Made by a program: the position numbers and the translations under genes
Assembly (NCBI GenBank): GCA_030039865.1
Contig: JASHUS010000031.1
Span: 1-12,344, forward strand
Reading direction: 5' to 3'
Source of the DNA: Thermoplasmata archaeon
GTDB lineage: Archaea; Thermoplasmatota; Thermoplasmata; Lutacidiplasmatales; UBA184
Length of the DNA: 12,344 bases
The notes under the pieces: generated by a model
What the model was told of the DNA's origin: nothing
Seen by the model: the letters and a program-made list of their open reading frames with translations, nothing else
Databases searched by the model: none
Shown: piece after piece, positions 6,745-12,344 of the stretch
Numbering within the stretch: position 1 is the stretch's first letter
Layout: each line of letters starts with the position of its first letter

Positions 6745-6957
6745 TTACCGGACTCCCTCTCGTTCTCGCAGCCACGCGAGCTGGCGGGCCCGCAGCTTCT
6801 CGTCGGACGAGACTCGCGGGATCGGTGACGGCGCCGGGGTCGGGGGAGTCGCGGGGTCTTCCGGCAACGGTTCCGGAGAAGGTTCGGCCGGTGCGGGCGT
6901 CTCGACCTCTTCGAATCGGCGCTGGCTCACTGGGCGAGTGCCGCGACGCTCTTCCAT
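6745..6957 (-). CDS. Small hypothetical protein with Pro-rich linker
   Basis: A 70-residue open frame of unknown function. It has three parts: a charged N-terminus (MEERRGTRPVSQRRFEEVE), a low-complexity Pro/Ala/Glu stretch (about residues 20-46, repeating PxP and PEP units), and a charged helical tail (SSDEKLRARQLAWLREREGV, about 50-69). The ATG at 6957 lies inside the end of the ThiI-like gene (31-base overlap), an arrangement seen elsewhere in this window for coupled genes. It ends 81 bases before the L18Ae ATG, leaving that promoter free. Codon third positions are GC-rich like true genes here, and neither the opposite-strand nor an extended frame gives a better protein. The short length and low complexity leave real doubt that it is expressed. 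Confidence 0.5.
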   Translation of the reverse strand: MEERRGTRPVSQRRFEEVETPAPAEPSPEPLPEDPATPPTPAPSPIPRVSSDEKLRARQLAWLREREGVR

Positions 6958-7826
6958 CGGTCCTCGACCTCGGCGTCGGTGAAGCCCACGGTGGGTGAAA
7001 AGAGCACTCGGTCCCCCCACTTTTCTCGCGCGGCGGGGAACTCATCCACCGAGAGGGGCAACACGACGCCATCCGCCCGGGTCTCGTTGGCGACCAGGGC
7101 GAGGCAGTCGCCCCAGGCGGCCGGATCGGGATCCGTACGGGTCACCCGGGCCCGGGGATCGAAGCGCGTGAGGGTCTCGCGGACGTACGGCTCGCCGGAC
7201 GGTAGCGCCACGAGGGCGACTCGGCAGCCGCGTTTCATCATCAAGAAGGCGCCGAGGGCCCCCCGGGGACCGTCGACCAGCGCGGCCAACGGACCGGCGA
7301 CGCCCAGCGGCAGCCCGCCGGGCCCGGGCGACCGGTCGAAGTAGAGGTACGTGCGGGGGCCCCGGACCTCGACGAACAACTCGACCTCGGGGTGCGTCAG
7401 GTCGACCTTCAGGTCGCGGTCGGCGAAGCGCTCGAGTACGTCCGATCCCAGGTCGCGCGCGAGCTCCTGGCTCGTGAACGGGTGGGAGCCGGTCCGTCGG
7501 GCACGGACCGCGAAGCGCGTACCGGGTACGAGCCGGGGTTCGGCGAGCGCGAGCAGGCGGTCCCGTATCGCGGCCCGGTCGCTCGAAACCTCCTCGACCG
7601 CGCTGATCGACGTCACTCCGAAGATGCGTCGGAGCACCTGGCGGGCCCGCTCGCCATCGTCGGCTTCGACGTACAGGTGCCCGTGGTCCGCGCGCAGACG
7701 GCTCGTGATCCCCTCCCGGACGAACTGGTCGAGGATGTTGCGTCGCAGGTGGCTCTCGAACTCCCGGCGCACGGGCGGCGACTTGAGCGCGAGCTCGCCG
7801 TACCGGACGAGAAACAGCGACGCCAT
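6927..7826 (-). CDS. ThiI-like THUMP protein with degenerate PP-loop domain
   Basis: A 299-residue homologue of the tRNA 4-thiouridine synthetase ThiI. The N-terminal ferredoxin-like region (MASLFLVRYGELALKS) and THUMP RNA-binding domain (to about residue 168) are well kept, including FVEVRGPRTYLYFDR. The join to the ATPase domain is recognisable: LPLG at 172-175 and LGAFLMMKRGCRV at 191-203 match ThiI's equivalents. Between them, where ThiI has SGGxDSP for binding ATP, this protein has VDGPRGAL (184-191). The remaining C-terminal part is also short (ThiI is usually about 380 or more residues) and lacks a CxxC pair; only C201 and C241 are present. I infer a tRNA-binding protein that no longer activates uridine. 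It may overlap a downstream small ORF. The ATG at 7826 begins the conserved domain directly. No frameshift is apparent. Confidence 0.8.
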   Translation of the reverse strand: MASLFLVRYGELALKSPPVRREFESHLRRNILDQFVREGITSRLRADHGHLYVEADDGERARQVLRRIFGVTSISAVEEVSSDRAAIRDRLLALAEPRLVPGTRFAVRARRTGSHPFTSQELARDLGSDVLERFADRDLKVDLTHPEVELFVEVRGPRTYLYFDRSPGPGGLPLGVAGPLAALVDGPRGALGAFLMMKRGCRVALVALPSGEPYVRETLTRFDPRARVTRTDPDPAAWGDCLALVANETRADGVVLPLSVDEFPAAREKWGDRVLFSPTVGFTDAEVEDRWKSVAALAQ

Positions 7827-7835
7827 CGCGAACCG

Positions 7836-7860
7836 TTAAGATGGGCCCGCCGCTAAAGCG
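7836..7860. promoter_or_regulatory. Divergent promoter region between ThiI-like gene and argS
   Basis: Only 54 bases separate the two divergent start codons. Two AT-rich elements stand out. CGCTAAAGCG (7851-7860), with inverted arms CGCT/AGCG, lies about 25 bases before the argS GTG and about 30 bases before the ThiI-like ATG in the other direction, so it could serve both. GTTAAGAT (about 7835-7842) could alternatively be the argS TATA, giving a 19-base leader that includes the GGGAG at 7871-7875, five bases before the GTG. Transcript start mapping would be needed to choose. Confidence 0.4.
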
Positions 7861-7880
7861 TCTTCCCGGCGGGAGCGGAC

Positions 7881-9677
7881 GTGAGTTCGGCAGGCGATCG
7901 CTCGACGCCGCCGTCCGACCCTTGGTCGCCGTTCATCGAGGCGATCGTCGCGACGCTCCTGGAGTCCGCGCGCGCCGCGGGGCTCACCCTCGCCGACGCC
8001 GAGCTCTTCGAACAGCTGGAGCTCGATGCCGGCCCCGACGGCGACGTGGCCTTCCCTACCCACCGCCTCGCGCGGCAGTCCGGGCGAGCGCCCGCGGAGC
8101 TCGCGGGGCAGCTGGCGGCGGGCTGCCGAGCCACGCCGTTCGTCCGCGCGGTCCGCTCGAAGGGCGCGTACGTGAACTTCGAAGTGCAACCCGAGCGGCT
8201 GATCGACGCGACCCTGCGGCTCGTCTTCGCGCGGGGAGCGCGCTTCGGCCACGGCGAGCCGTCCGCCGACCCCGTCTGCGTCGAACACACGAGCGCGAAC
8301 CCCACCGGGCCCTTCCACATCGGCCGGGTCCGCAACGCGATCATCGGGGACACGCTGGCCCGGCTGAGCCGGGCGGCGGGCCAGCCGGTGACCACGCAGT
8401 ACTATGTGGACGACATGGGCCGGCAAGCTGCGATGATCACCTGGATCTGGACGAAGCCGAGGGCCGAATGGCCCGAGGAGATCCGTCGCACCGTCGACGG
8501 CGAGGAGGCGCCCGGCGAGAAGCCCGACCGGCACCGGGGCCGACCGTACCCGGCGATCAGCGCGTACCTCAAGGAGCACGAGGCGGCGCGCGCCGAGGTC
8601 GCCGAGATCGTCCGCGCCATCGAGAGCGGACGACCGCCCCCCGAGCATCGAACCCTGACCCAGGCGATCCTTTCCGGGATGCTCGCGTCGCTCGAGCGAC
8701 TCGGGATCCGGTTCGACGAGTTCGTCTGGGAGTCGGATTTCCTCCGGGACGGCTCCGTCGACGGGGTGATCGAGCGCCTGCGCGTGGCCCCGCACGCGGT
8801 CCGGGAGGAGAACGGCGCGTGGGCGATCGACGCGGCGGAGTACGGGCTCCCGAAGGAGTCGACGCACGTCGTCTTCCAGCGCGGGGACGGCACGAGCCTC
8901 TACGTGACCCGGGACGTGGCGTACCACCTCGCGAAGTTCGCGCGGTTCGCCCGGGTCGCCGACGTGCTCGGCCAGGACCATCAGCTCCACGCGCGGACGC
9001 TGAACGCGCTCCTCGCGGAGATCGGCGAGCCGCGGCGTCCCGAGTTCCTGATCTATCAGGATATCACCGTGCCCGAGGGCGGTCGGATGTCGACCCGGGG
9101 GGGGTCGGCCGTCTGGCTCGACCATCTCCTCGAAGAAGCCGTGACGCGGGCGCGGGCCGAGGTGCTCCGCCGGCGCGAGGATCTTCCGGCGGACGAGGTC
9201 GAGCGGATCGCCGAGTCGGTCGCGACGGGGGCGGTGCGGTACCACATCGTGCGGATCGCACCCGAGAAGCCGGTCGTCTTCCGTTGGGAGGAGGCGCTCT
9301 CGTTCGAAGGTCGGAGCGGGCCGTTCCTCCAGTACTCCTACGCGCGCGCCTCGAGCGTCCTCCGCAAGGGCGGGGTCGAGGACGGCCCGTACCCGTTCGA
9401 CGCGGCTCGGCTCGCCGATCCGGAGGAGCTCGCGCTCGTCCGCGTCCTAGCCCGACTTCCGCGCGTCGTCGCGTACGCGGCCCGGACCGCGCACGTCCAG
9501 GCGATCGCGGGGTACGCCCACGATCTCGCCGACCAGTTCAACCGGTTCTACCACGCCGTGCCGGTGCTGTCCTCGGGCGCGGAACGCGCGAGCCGGATCG
9601 CGCTCGTCGCGGCCGCCCGCCAGTCGCTCGGGAACTCGCTCGACCTCCTCGGCCTCGATCGGCTCGCGACGATGTGA
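7881..9677 (+). CDS. argS: Arginyl-tRNA synthetase
   Basis: A class I aminoacyl-tRNA synthetase that charges tRNA-Arg. It has 598 residues, within the usual range. Order of parts: the N-terminal Add1-type tRNA-recognition domain (about 15-115, with GDVAFPTHRLAR and KGAYVNFEV), the catalytic Rossmann core starting at VEHTSANPTGPFHIGRVRN with the HIGH motif as HIGR (146-149), QYYVDDMGRQ (173-182), a connective insertion, VLGQDHQLH, and a KMSKS-like loop RMSTR (402-406), then the DALR anticodon-binding domain (from about 470, GPFLQYSYARASSVLRKGG) ending LGNSLDLLGL. The KMSTR-type variant is normal for many ArgRS. The GTG at 7881 follows GGGAG at five bases. Divergent from the ThiI-like gene and followed after 55 bases by mscL with its own TATA box. 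Confidence 0.97.
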   Translation: MSSAGDRSTPPSDPWSPFIEAIVATLLESARAAGLTLADAELFEQLELDAGPDGDVAFPTHRLARQSGRAPAELAGQLAAGCRATPFVRAVRSKGAYVNFEVQPERLIDATLRLVFARGARFGHGEPSADPVCVEHTSANPTGPFHIGRVRNAIIGDTLARLSRAAGQPVTTQYYVDDMGRQAAMITWIWTKPRAEWPEEIRRTVDGEEAPGEKPDRHRGRPYPAISAYLKEHEAARAEVAEIVRAIESGRPPPEHRTLTQAILSGMLASLERLGIRFDEFVWESDFLRDGSVDGVIERLRVAPHAVREENGAWAIDAAEYGLPKESTHVVFQRGDGTSLYVTRDVAYHLAKFARFARVADVLGQDHQLHARTLNALLAEIGEPRRPEFLIYQDITVPEGGRMSTRGGSAVWLDHLLEEAVTRARAEVLRRREDLPADEVERIAESVATGAVRYHIVRIAPEKPVVFRWEEALSFEGRSGPFLQYSYARASSVLRKGGVEDGPYPFDAARLADPEELALVRVLARLPRVVAYAARTAHVQAIAGYAHDLADQFNRFYHAVPVLSSGAERASRIALVAAARQSLGNSLDLLGLDRLATM

Positions 9678-9698
9678 AACGAGGACGGTCGGAAACTC

Positions 9699-9705
9699 CT
9701 TTATC
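9699..9705 (+). promoter_or_regulatory. TATA box for mscL
   Basis: CTTTATC lies in the 55-base gap after argS, centred about 31 bases before the mscL ATG, so mscL is probably transcribed independently with a leader of only a few bases. Confidence 0.5.
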
Positions 9706-9732
9706 GGATATCGCGTCGCGCGGCGAGGGACC

Positions 9733-10170
9733 ATGGGGATCCGGCAAGACTTCAACAAGTTCGTCCAAGAAGGCAACCTCGTCGGACTGGCGATCGCGTT
9801 CGTCCTCGGCGTGGCGACCGCCGCGCTCTTCACCGCGCTCACGGCGGACATCCTGACGCCGCTCATCGGCGCCGCGCTGCACGTCGACTTTTCCGCGTGG
9901 GTCTACACGATCAACGGGAGCACGTTCATGCAGGGCGCGTTCCTGAACGCGGTGATCACCTTCCTCCTGACGTTCGTCGTCCTGTTCTTCCTCATCGGAC
10001 TGCCCTACGTCCGCTGGCAGAACAAGCAGGCGGCGATCGCCGCGGCCAAGATGCGGAACTGCCCGGAGTGCCAGACGAGCATCCCGAAGACCGCGACGCG
10101 CTGCTCGGCGTGCGGCCAGCCGGTACCGCCCGTCCCCGCCGCGCCCCCCGCGCCCGCGAAGTCGTCCTAG
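9733..10170 (+). CDS. mscL: MscL-family mechanosensitive channel with C-terminal zinc ribbon
   Basis: A pore-forming membrane protein of the large-conductance mechanosensitive channel family, an osmotic safety valve. In 145 residues: an N-terminal amphipathic helix (MGIRQDFNKFVQEGN), transmembrane helix 1 (about 16-46, LVGLAIAFVLGVATAALFTAL then ILTPLIG), a short periplasm-facing loop (HVDFSAWVYTINGSTF), transmembrane helix 2 (about 69-91) and the basic cytoplasmic turn RWQNKQAA. Instead of the usual helical bundle at the C-terminus it carries a CPEC...CSAC zinc ribbon (C110, C113, C124, C127; spacing 2-10-2), then a Pro/Ala-rich tail. The ATG at 9733 follows a TATA box by 31 bases and a purine run (GAGGGA) directly upstream. 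Its stop codon overlaps the stop of convergent queC in a shared CTAG. Glycine packing of TM1 is looser than in classical MscL, so conductance may differ. Confidence 0.85.
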   Translation: MGIRQDFNKFVQEGNLVGLAIAFVLGVATAALFTALTADILTPLIGAALHVDFSAWVYTINGSTFMQGAFLNAVITFLLTFVVLFFLIGLPYVRWQNKQAAIAAAKMRNCPECQTSIPKTATRCSACGQPVPPVPAAPPAPAKSS

Positions 10171-10871
10171 GGCGAGGCGCGGACCGAACGCACGAGCGGG
10201 TCGGGCCGACCCGCCGCGCGGAAACCCCGCGCCCGCAAACGGCAGGCGTCGCACCGCCCGCAGGGCTCGCGCCCGCCGGCGTAGCAGCTCCAGGTGAGCG
10301 CCCAAGGTACGCCCAGGCGATCGCCGAGCTCCACGATCTCCCGCTTGGACAGTCGCAGGAGCGGGGCGCGGACCTCGATCCGCCAGTCGTCCTCGACGCC
10401 GGCCCGGGTGGCGAGTCGCGCGAGCCGCTCGAACGCCCGCAAGTACTCCGGGCGGCAGTCGGGGTACCCGGAGTAGTCGATCGCGTTGGCCCCGAGGTAG
10501 ATCGCATCGAGACGGTGGCTCTCGGCGTAGCCCAGGGCGACGGAGAGCAGGATCGTGTTGCGCGCCGGCACGTACGTCGACGGGATGCGTCCGGCGCGCG
10601 TACCGCGGGTCGGCAGGCGAACGTCCCGGCGCGTCAACGCCGAGCGCAGGAGCGGGGCGATCGGCAGCCGAAGCACGACGTGCCGGGCGACCCGGTAGCG
10701 CCGCGCGAGTCGACGGGCCGAGCGGACCTCGCGCGCGTGCCGTTGTCCGTAGAGGATCGTGAGCGCGTGCGTGGGCGCCCCCGCCCGGCTCGCGAGGGCG
10801 AGGCACGTGGCCGAGTCCATCCCGCCCGAGAGGAGGACCACACTGCCCCGTCCGGCCTTCCGCGCCGTCAC
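10167..10871 (-). CDS. queC: 7-cyano-7-deazaguanine synthase (QueC)
   Basis: An ATP-dependent PP-loop enzyme that turns 7-carboxy-7-deazaguanine into preQ0. In archaea preQ0 feeds archaeosine at position 15 of tRNA. The 234-residue protein begins with a short tail, then the intact PP-loop VVLLSGGMDSATCLA (11-25). It also has ILYGQRHAREV (39-49), IPSTYVPARNTILLSVALGYAE (96-117), GANAIDYSGYPDCRPEY (127-143), and the structural zinc site C196, C204, C207, C210 in WSCYAGGREPCGRCDACRLR. The GTG at 10871 overlaps the DUF92 stop as GTGA, so translation is coupled. A longer upstream reading frame on this strand is the DUF92 gene's shadow. The 3' end shares the CTAG overlap with mscL. No other archaeosine or preQ0 genes are in view. 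Confidence 0.94.
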   Translation of the reverse strand: MTARKAGRGSVVLLSGGMDSATCLALASRAGAPTHALTILYGQRHAREVRSARRLARRYRVARHVVLRLPIAPLLRSALTRRDVRLPTRGTRAGRIPSTYVPARNTILLSVALGYAESHRLDAIYLGANAIDYSGYPDCRPEYLRAFERLARLATRAGVEDDWRIEVRAPLLRLSKREIVELGDRLGVPWALTWSCYAGGREPCGRCDACRLRARGFRAAGRPDPLVRSVRASP

Positions 10872-11629
10872 GGCGCCCCCCGCAGCGCGAGAACGAGGCC
10901 GGCCGCGATCGCGACGGCCGAGATCATGCTGAGGAGGTTCGTCGAATGCTTGGTGAGCCGCCCCGCGTTCTCGAGCGTCGCCCCGAGCAAGGAGTCGACC
11001 TGGCAGGCGAGGAAGCCGGCGACGATCACGACGAGGACGAAGCCGAGCGGGCTCGCCGGAACGTTCCCGAAGAGGGCGAAGAGGCCGAGCGCGGCGAGGG
11101 CGATGGCGGCCGAGCCCACGAGGGCGAACGCCTCGCCGAGCCCCGAAACGCCCCCGTTCGTGCCGGGCTGGACGGGGCGCAGCGTAAGGATGTTCCGCGG
11201 CGCGCGCGCGAGCACCCCGAACTCGCTCGCGAAGGTGTCGGACGCCCCGAAGGCGAGCGCGCTCGCGTAGAGCACGGCCCGAGTCGGGCCCGAAAGCAGC
11301 GGAGGGGAGCCGAGGGTGCTCAGCGCGAGCGCGGTCGGTACGAGGATATGGGCCACCACGTTCGCGACCCCCCGCTCGCCGTGCGTCCCCTCTTGGACGT
11401 GGCGCTCGCTCTTCTCCGCCAGCCGATACCGCGTCGCGAGGACGCTCGCGAGCACGAAGAGGACGAGCAAGGCGAGGTACGGGAACCCCGCGAGTACGAC
11501 GATGACCGAGCCGAAGATCGCCGCGACGAACCCCGCGGTCGGCGTGAGCGCGCGGAGCGCGACCGCGGCCAGGGCGAGCACGGCGGTCGCCACCACGCCG
11601 ATGATCGCGGGAAGCCACGCGAGCACCAA
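10868..11629 (-). CDS. DUF92 family integral membrane protein (VTE6-like)
   Basis: A 253-residue polytopic membrane protein with roughly six to seven hydrophobic segments (for example about 7-27, 32-60, 92-107, 117-133, 166-190 and 195-215). Conserved family landmarks are present: SERHVQEGTHGERGVANVVAH (74-94), GASDTFASEFGVL (128-140), TLRPVQPGTNGGVSGLG (148-164) and the C-terminal FLACQVDSLLGATLENAG. DUF92 (TIGR00297) includes plant VTE6, a phytyl-phosphate kinase. By homology a polyprenyl-phosphate kinase role, perhaps in isoprenoid lipid recycling, is possible but unproven in archaea. Start is a TTG at 11629 or the next codon GTG at 11626, with a TATA-like CGTTAAGC about 35 bases upstream and no better start in frame. 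It is upstream of and coupled to queC, an odd pairing functionally. Confidence 0.85.
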   Translation of the reverse strand: MVLAWLPAIIGVVATAVLALAAVALRALTPTAGFVAAIFGSVIVVLAGFPYLALLVLFVLASVLATRYRLAEKSERHVQEGTHGERGVANVVAHILVPTALALSTLGSPPLLSGPTRAVLYASALAFGASDTFASEFGVLARAPRNILTLRPVQPGTNGGVSGLGEAFALVGSAAIALAALGLFALFGNVPASPLGFVLVVIVAGFLACQVDSLLGATLENAGRLTKHSTNLLSMISAVAIAAGLVLALRGAP

Positions 11630-11658
11630 GACACGCCCGCGTTCGCACCGGGTCGCGG

Positions 11659-11666
11659 GCTTAACG
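11659..11666 (-). promoter_or_regulatory. TATA-like box for DUF92-queC operon
   Basis: CGTTAAGC on the minus strand, centred about 33-36 bases before the TTG/GTG starts of the DUF92 gene, lies in the 63-base gap after the phosphatase stop. It suggests that DUF92 and queC form a transcript separate from the phosphatase. Confidence 0.4.
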
Positions 11667-11692
11667 CTTCCGAGGGAGGCAGCGTCGCCCCG

Positions 11693-12274
11693 TCAGCCGC
11701 GCGCGAGAACCCGGTACACCGCGGCCCCGAACGAGTCGGCCCGAATGTCGGGGGCGGCCGTCGAGGCGGCGATCTCGCGGTCGATCTCCGCCTCGTGGCC
11801 GCGCGGCCGCACGAGACACGTCAGGAGACCGATCCGTCGGCCGGCTTCGACGTCGAGCGCTCGGTCGCCCACGACGGCGCTCGTCGCGAAGTCGATCCCC
11901 CAGTCGCGCCCTGCGTCCTCGAAGAGCTGGGTGCCGGGCTTCCGGCACGCGCACCCGCGTTCGGGGGCATGCGGGCAGTAGTAGAAGGCGTCGACGCGGG
12001 CCCCCTCTGGAGCGAGGAGCTCGTTGAGACGACGGTGGATCCTCTCCACGTCGTCCGCCGTGTAGTAACCTCGCTCGATCCCGGACTGGTTGGTCACGCA
12101 GATCACGAGGTAACCGTGGGCGCGCGCGAGTCGGAGCGCCTCGCCCACGCCCCGGTTCACTTCGAGGCGCGAGGGATCCTTGAGGTAATGCAGGTCCGGA
12201 TTGAGCGTGCCGTCCCGATCGACGAAGACCGCGCGTCGTGTCGGGACGACCGGTGCGCCCGCCCCGACCGGCAT
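11693..12274 (-). CDS. HAD-superfamily phosphatase, GmhB / HisB-N type
   Basis: A 193-residue HAD-IIIA phosphatase. The signatures are complete: nucleophile and acid/base aspartates in FVDRDGTLN (D19, D21), motif II TNQSGIERGYY (61-71), the zinc-binding CPHxPx2GCxC loop (C100, H102, C108, C110), the motif III lysine in CRKPG (K112) and motif IV VGDRALDVEAG (D137, D141). This is the arrangement of D-glycero-D-manno-heptose 1,7-bisphosphate phosphatase and of the HisB N-terminal histidinol-phosphatase, which sequence does not cleanly separate. No heptose, S-layer glycan or histidine genes are nearby, so the substrate is open. The ATG at 12274 is chosen because a TATA box is centred 25 bases upstream, the leaderless spacing. 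The frame extends to 12334 but the extra residues show no conserved motif. It is monocistronic as far as visible. Confidence 0.88.
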   Translation of the reverse strand: MPVGAGAPVVPTRRAVFVDRDGTLNPDLHYLKDPSRLEVNRGVGEALRLARAHGYLVICVTNQSGIERGYYTADDVERIHRRLNELLAPEGARVDAFYYCPHAPERGCACRKPGTQLFEDAGRDWGIDFATSAVVGDRALDVEAGRRIGLLTCLVRPRGHEAEIDREIAASTAAPDIRADSFGAAVYRVLARG

Positions 12275-12294
12275 GGGCGTCCCTGCCGCGGAGG

Positions 12295-12303
12295 GGATTA
12301 AGG
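12295..12303 (-). promoter_or_regulatory. TATA box for GmhB-type phosphatase gene
   Basis: CCTTAATCC on the minus strand is centred about 25 bases before the ATG at 12274, ideal for a leaderless transcript. It decides the start in favour of 12274 over upstream codons. The last 40 bases of the window show no gene. Confidence 0.5.
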
Positions 12304-12344
12304 CTTGAGGTGTCCTTCGAGCGCGGAGAACCAACGAAGGGGAC

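Noticed and set aside
6672..6998. Plus-strand frame opposite the small ORF and the ThiI-like 3' end
   Set aside because: It has no motif, its start lies in the L18Ae promoter region, and it runs antisense to the better-supported minus-strand genes.
6745..7826. ThiI-like gene and small ORF as two pieces of one frameshifted ThiI
   Set aside because: The small ORF is Pro-rich low complexity and resembles no ThiI region, and the ThiI-like protein already ends with the equivalent of ThiI's late PLxG segment.
7836..9245. Long minus-strand open frame antisense to argS
   Set aside because: Its composition is that of a mirrored GC-rich gene, with no domain pattern, while the plus strand encodes an intact arginyl-tRNA synthetase.
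7841..9856. Long plus-strand open frame out of frame with argS
   Set aside because: Arg/Pro/Gly-rich low-complexity translation overlapping argS and mscL; no recognisable motif.
10946..12301. Long plus-strand open frame across DUF92 and the phosphatase
   Set aside because: Highly charged, motif-free translation antisense to two genes with complete family signatures.
1..12344. CRISPR arrays, insertion sequences, prophage or defence islands
   Set aside because: No direct-repeat arrays, transposase motifs, terminal inverted repeats or phage or nuclease genes are visible; the window is mostly housekeeping genes with uniform composition.

Overview
The window is a dense, very GC-rich stretch of archaeal chromosome with both strands coding. 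The archaeal assignment rests on a GINS replication subunit, ribosomal proteins L15e and L18Ae (LX), prefoldin alpha and FtsY next to each other, a COG1658-type small Toprim protein, and AT-rich TATA-like boxes about 25-38 bases before start codons, often without a Shine-Dalgarno. The L18Ae - prefoldin alpha - FtsY order is a euryarchaeal trait, and I would guess a high-GC member of the Thermoplasmatota. That placement is an inference from gene content. I see no tRNA, rRNA, CRISPR array, insertion sequence or phage gene.

Layout. At 1-404 (minus) is the N-terminal part of a GINS gene that runs off the left edge, divergent from a small Toprim protein (518-979, plus). Ribosomal L15e (998-1612, minus) converges on the Toprim gene. 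A divergent promoter region separates L15e from a two-gene plus-strand operon: a GNAT N-acyltransferase (1732-2613) and an enolase-superfamily N-acylamino-acid racemase / o-succinylbenzoate synthase (2603-3721). This pair is the only clearly metabolic unit. A minus-strand block follows: L18Ae (6466-6663), prefoldin alpha (5930-6397), FtsY (4885-5946), a TrmJ-type tRNA 2'-O-methyltransferase (4136-4888) and an unrecognised 136-residue protein (3745-4155), the last four overlapping one another. Upstream of it lies a ThiI-like THUMP protein (6927-7826, minus) whose PP-loop has decayed, followed by a small Pro-rich ORF. Divergent from it is arginyl-tRNA synthetase (7881-9677, plus), then an MscL-type channel with a C-terminal zinc ribbon (9733-10170, plus). 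The right end is minus strand: queC (10167-10871), coupled by a GTGA overlap to a DUF92 membrane protein (10868-11629), then a GmhB/HisB-N-type HAD phosphatase (11693-12274).

How it fits together. Most genes serve information processing: replication (GINS), ribosome (L15e, L18Ae), cotranslational targeting and folding (FtsY, prefoldin), tRNA charging (ArgRS) and tRNA modification (TrmJ, QueC for archaeosine, and a THUMP protein that may bind tRNA without catalysing thiolation). The points most worth a second look are the ThiI homologue without its ATP-binding loop, the zinc ribbon on MscL, and the GNAT/racemase pair, which resembles a known bacterial D- to L-amino-acid conversion module.
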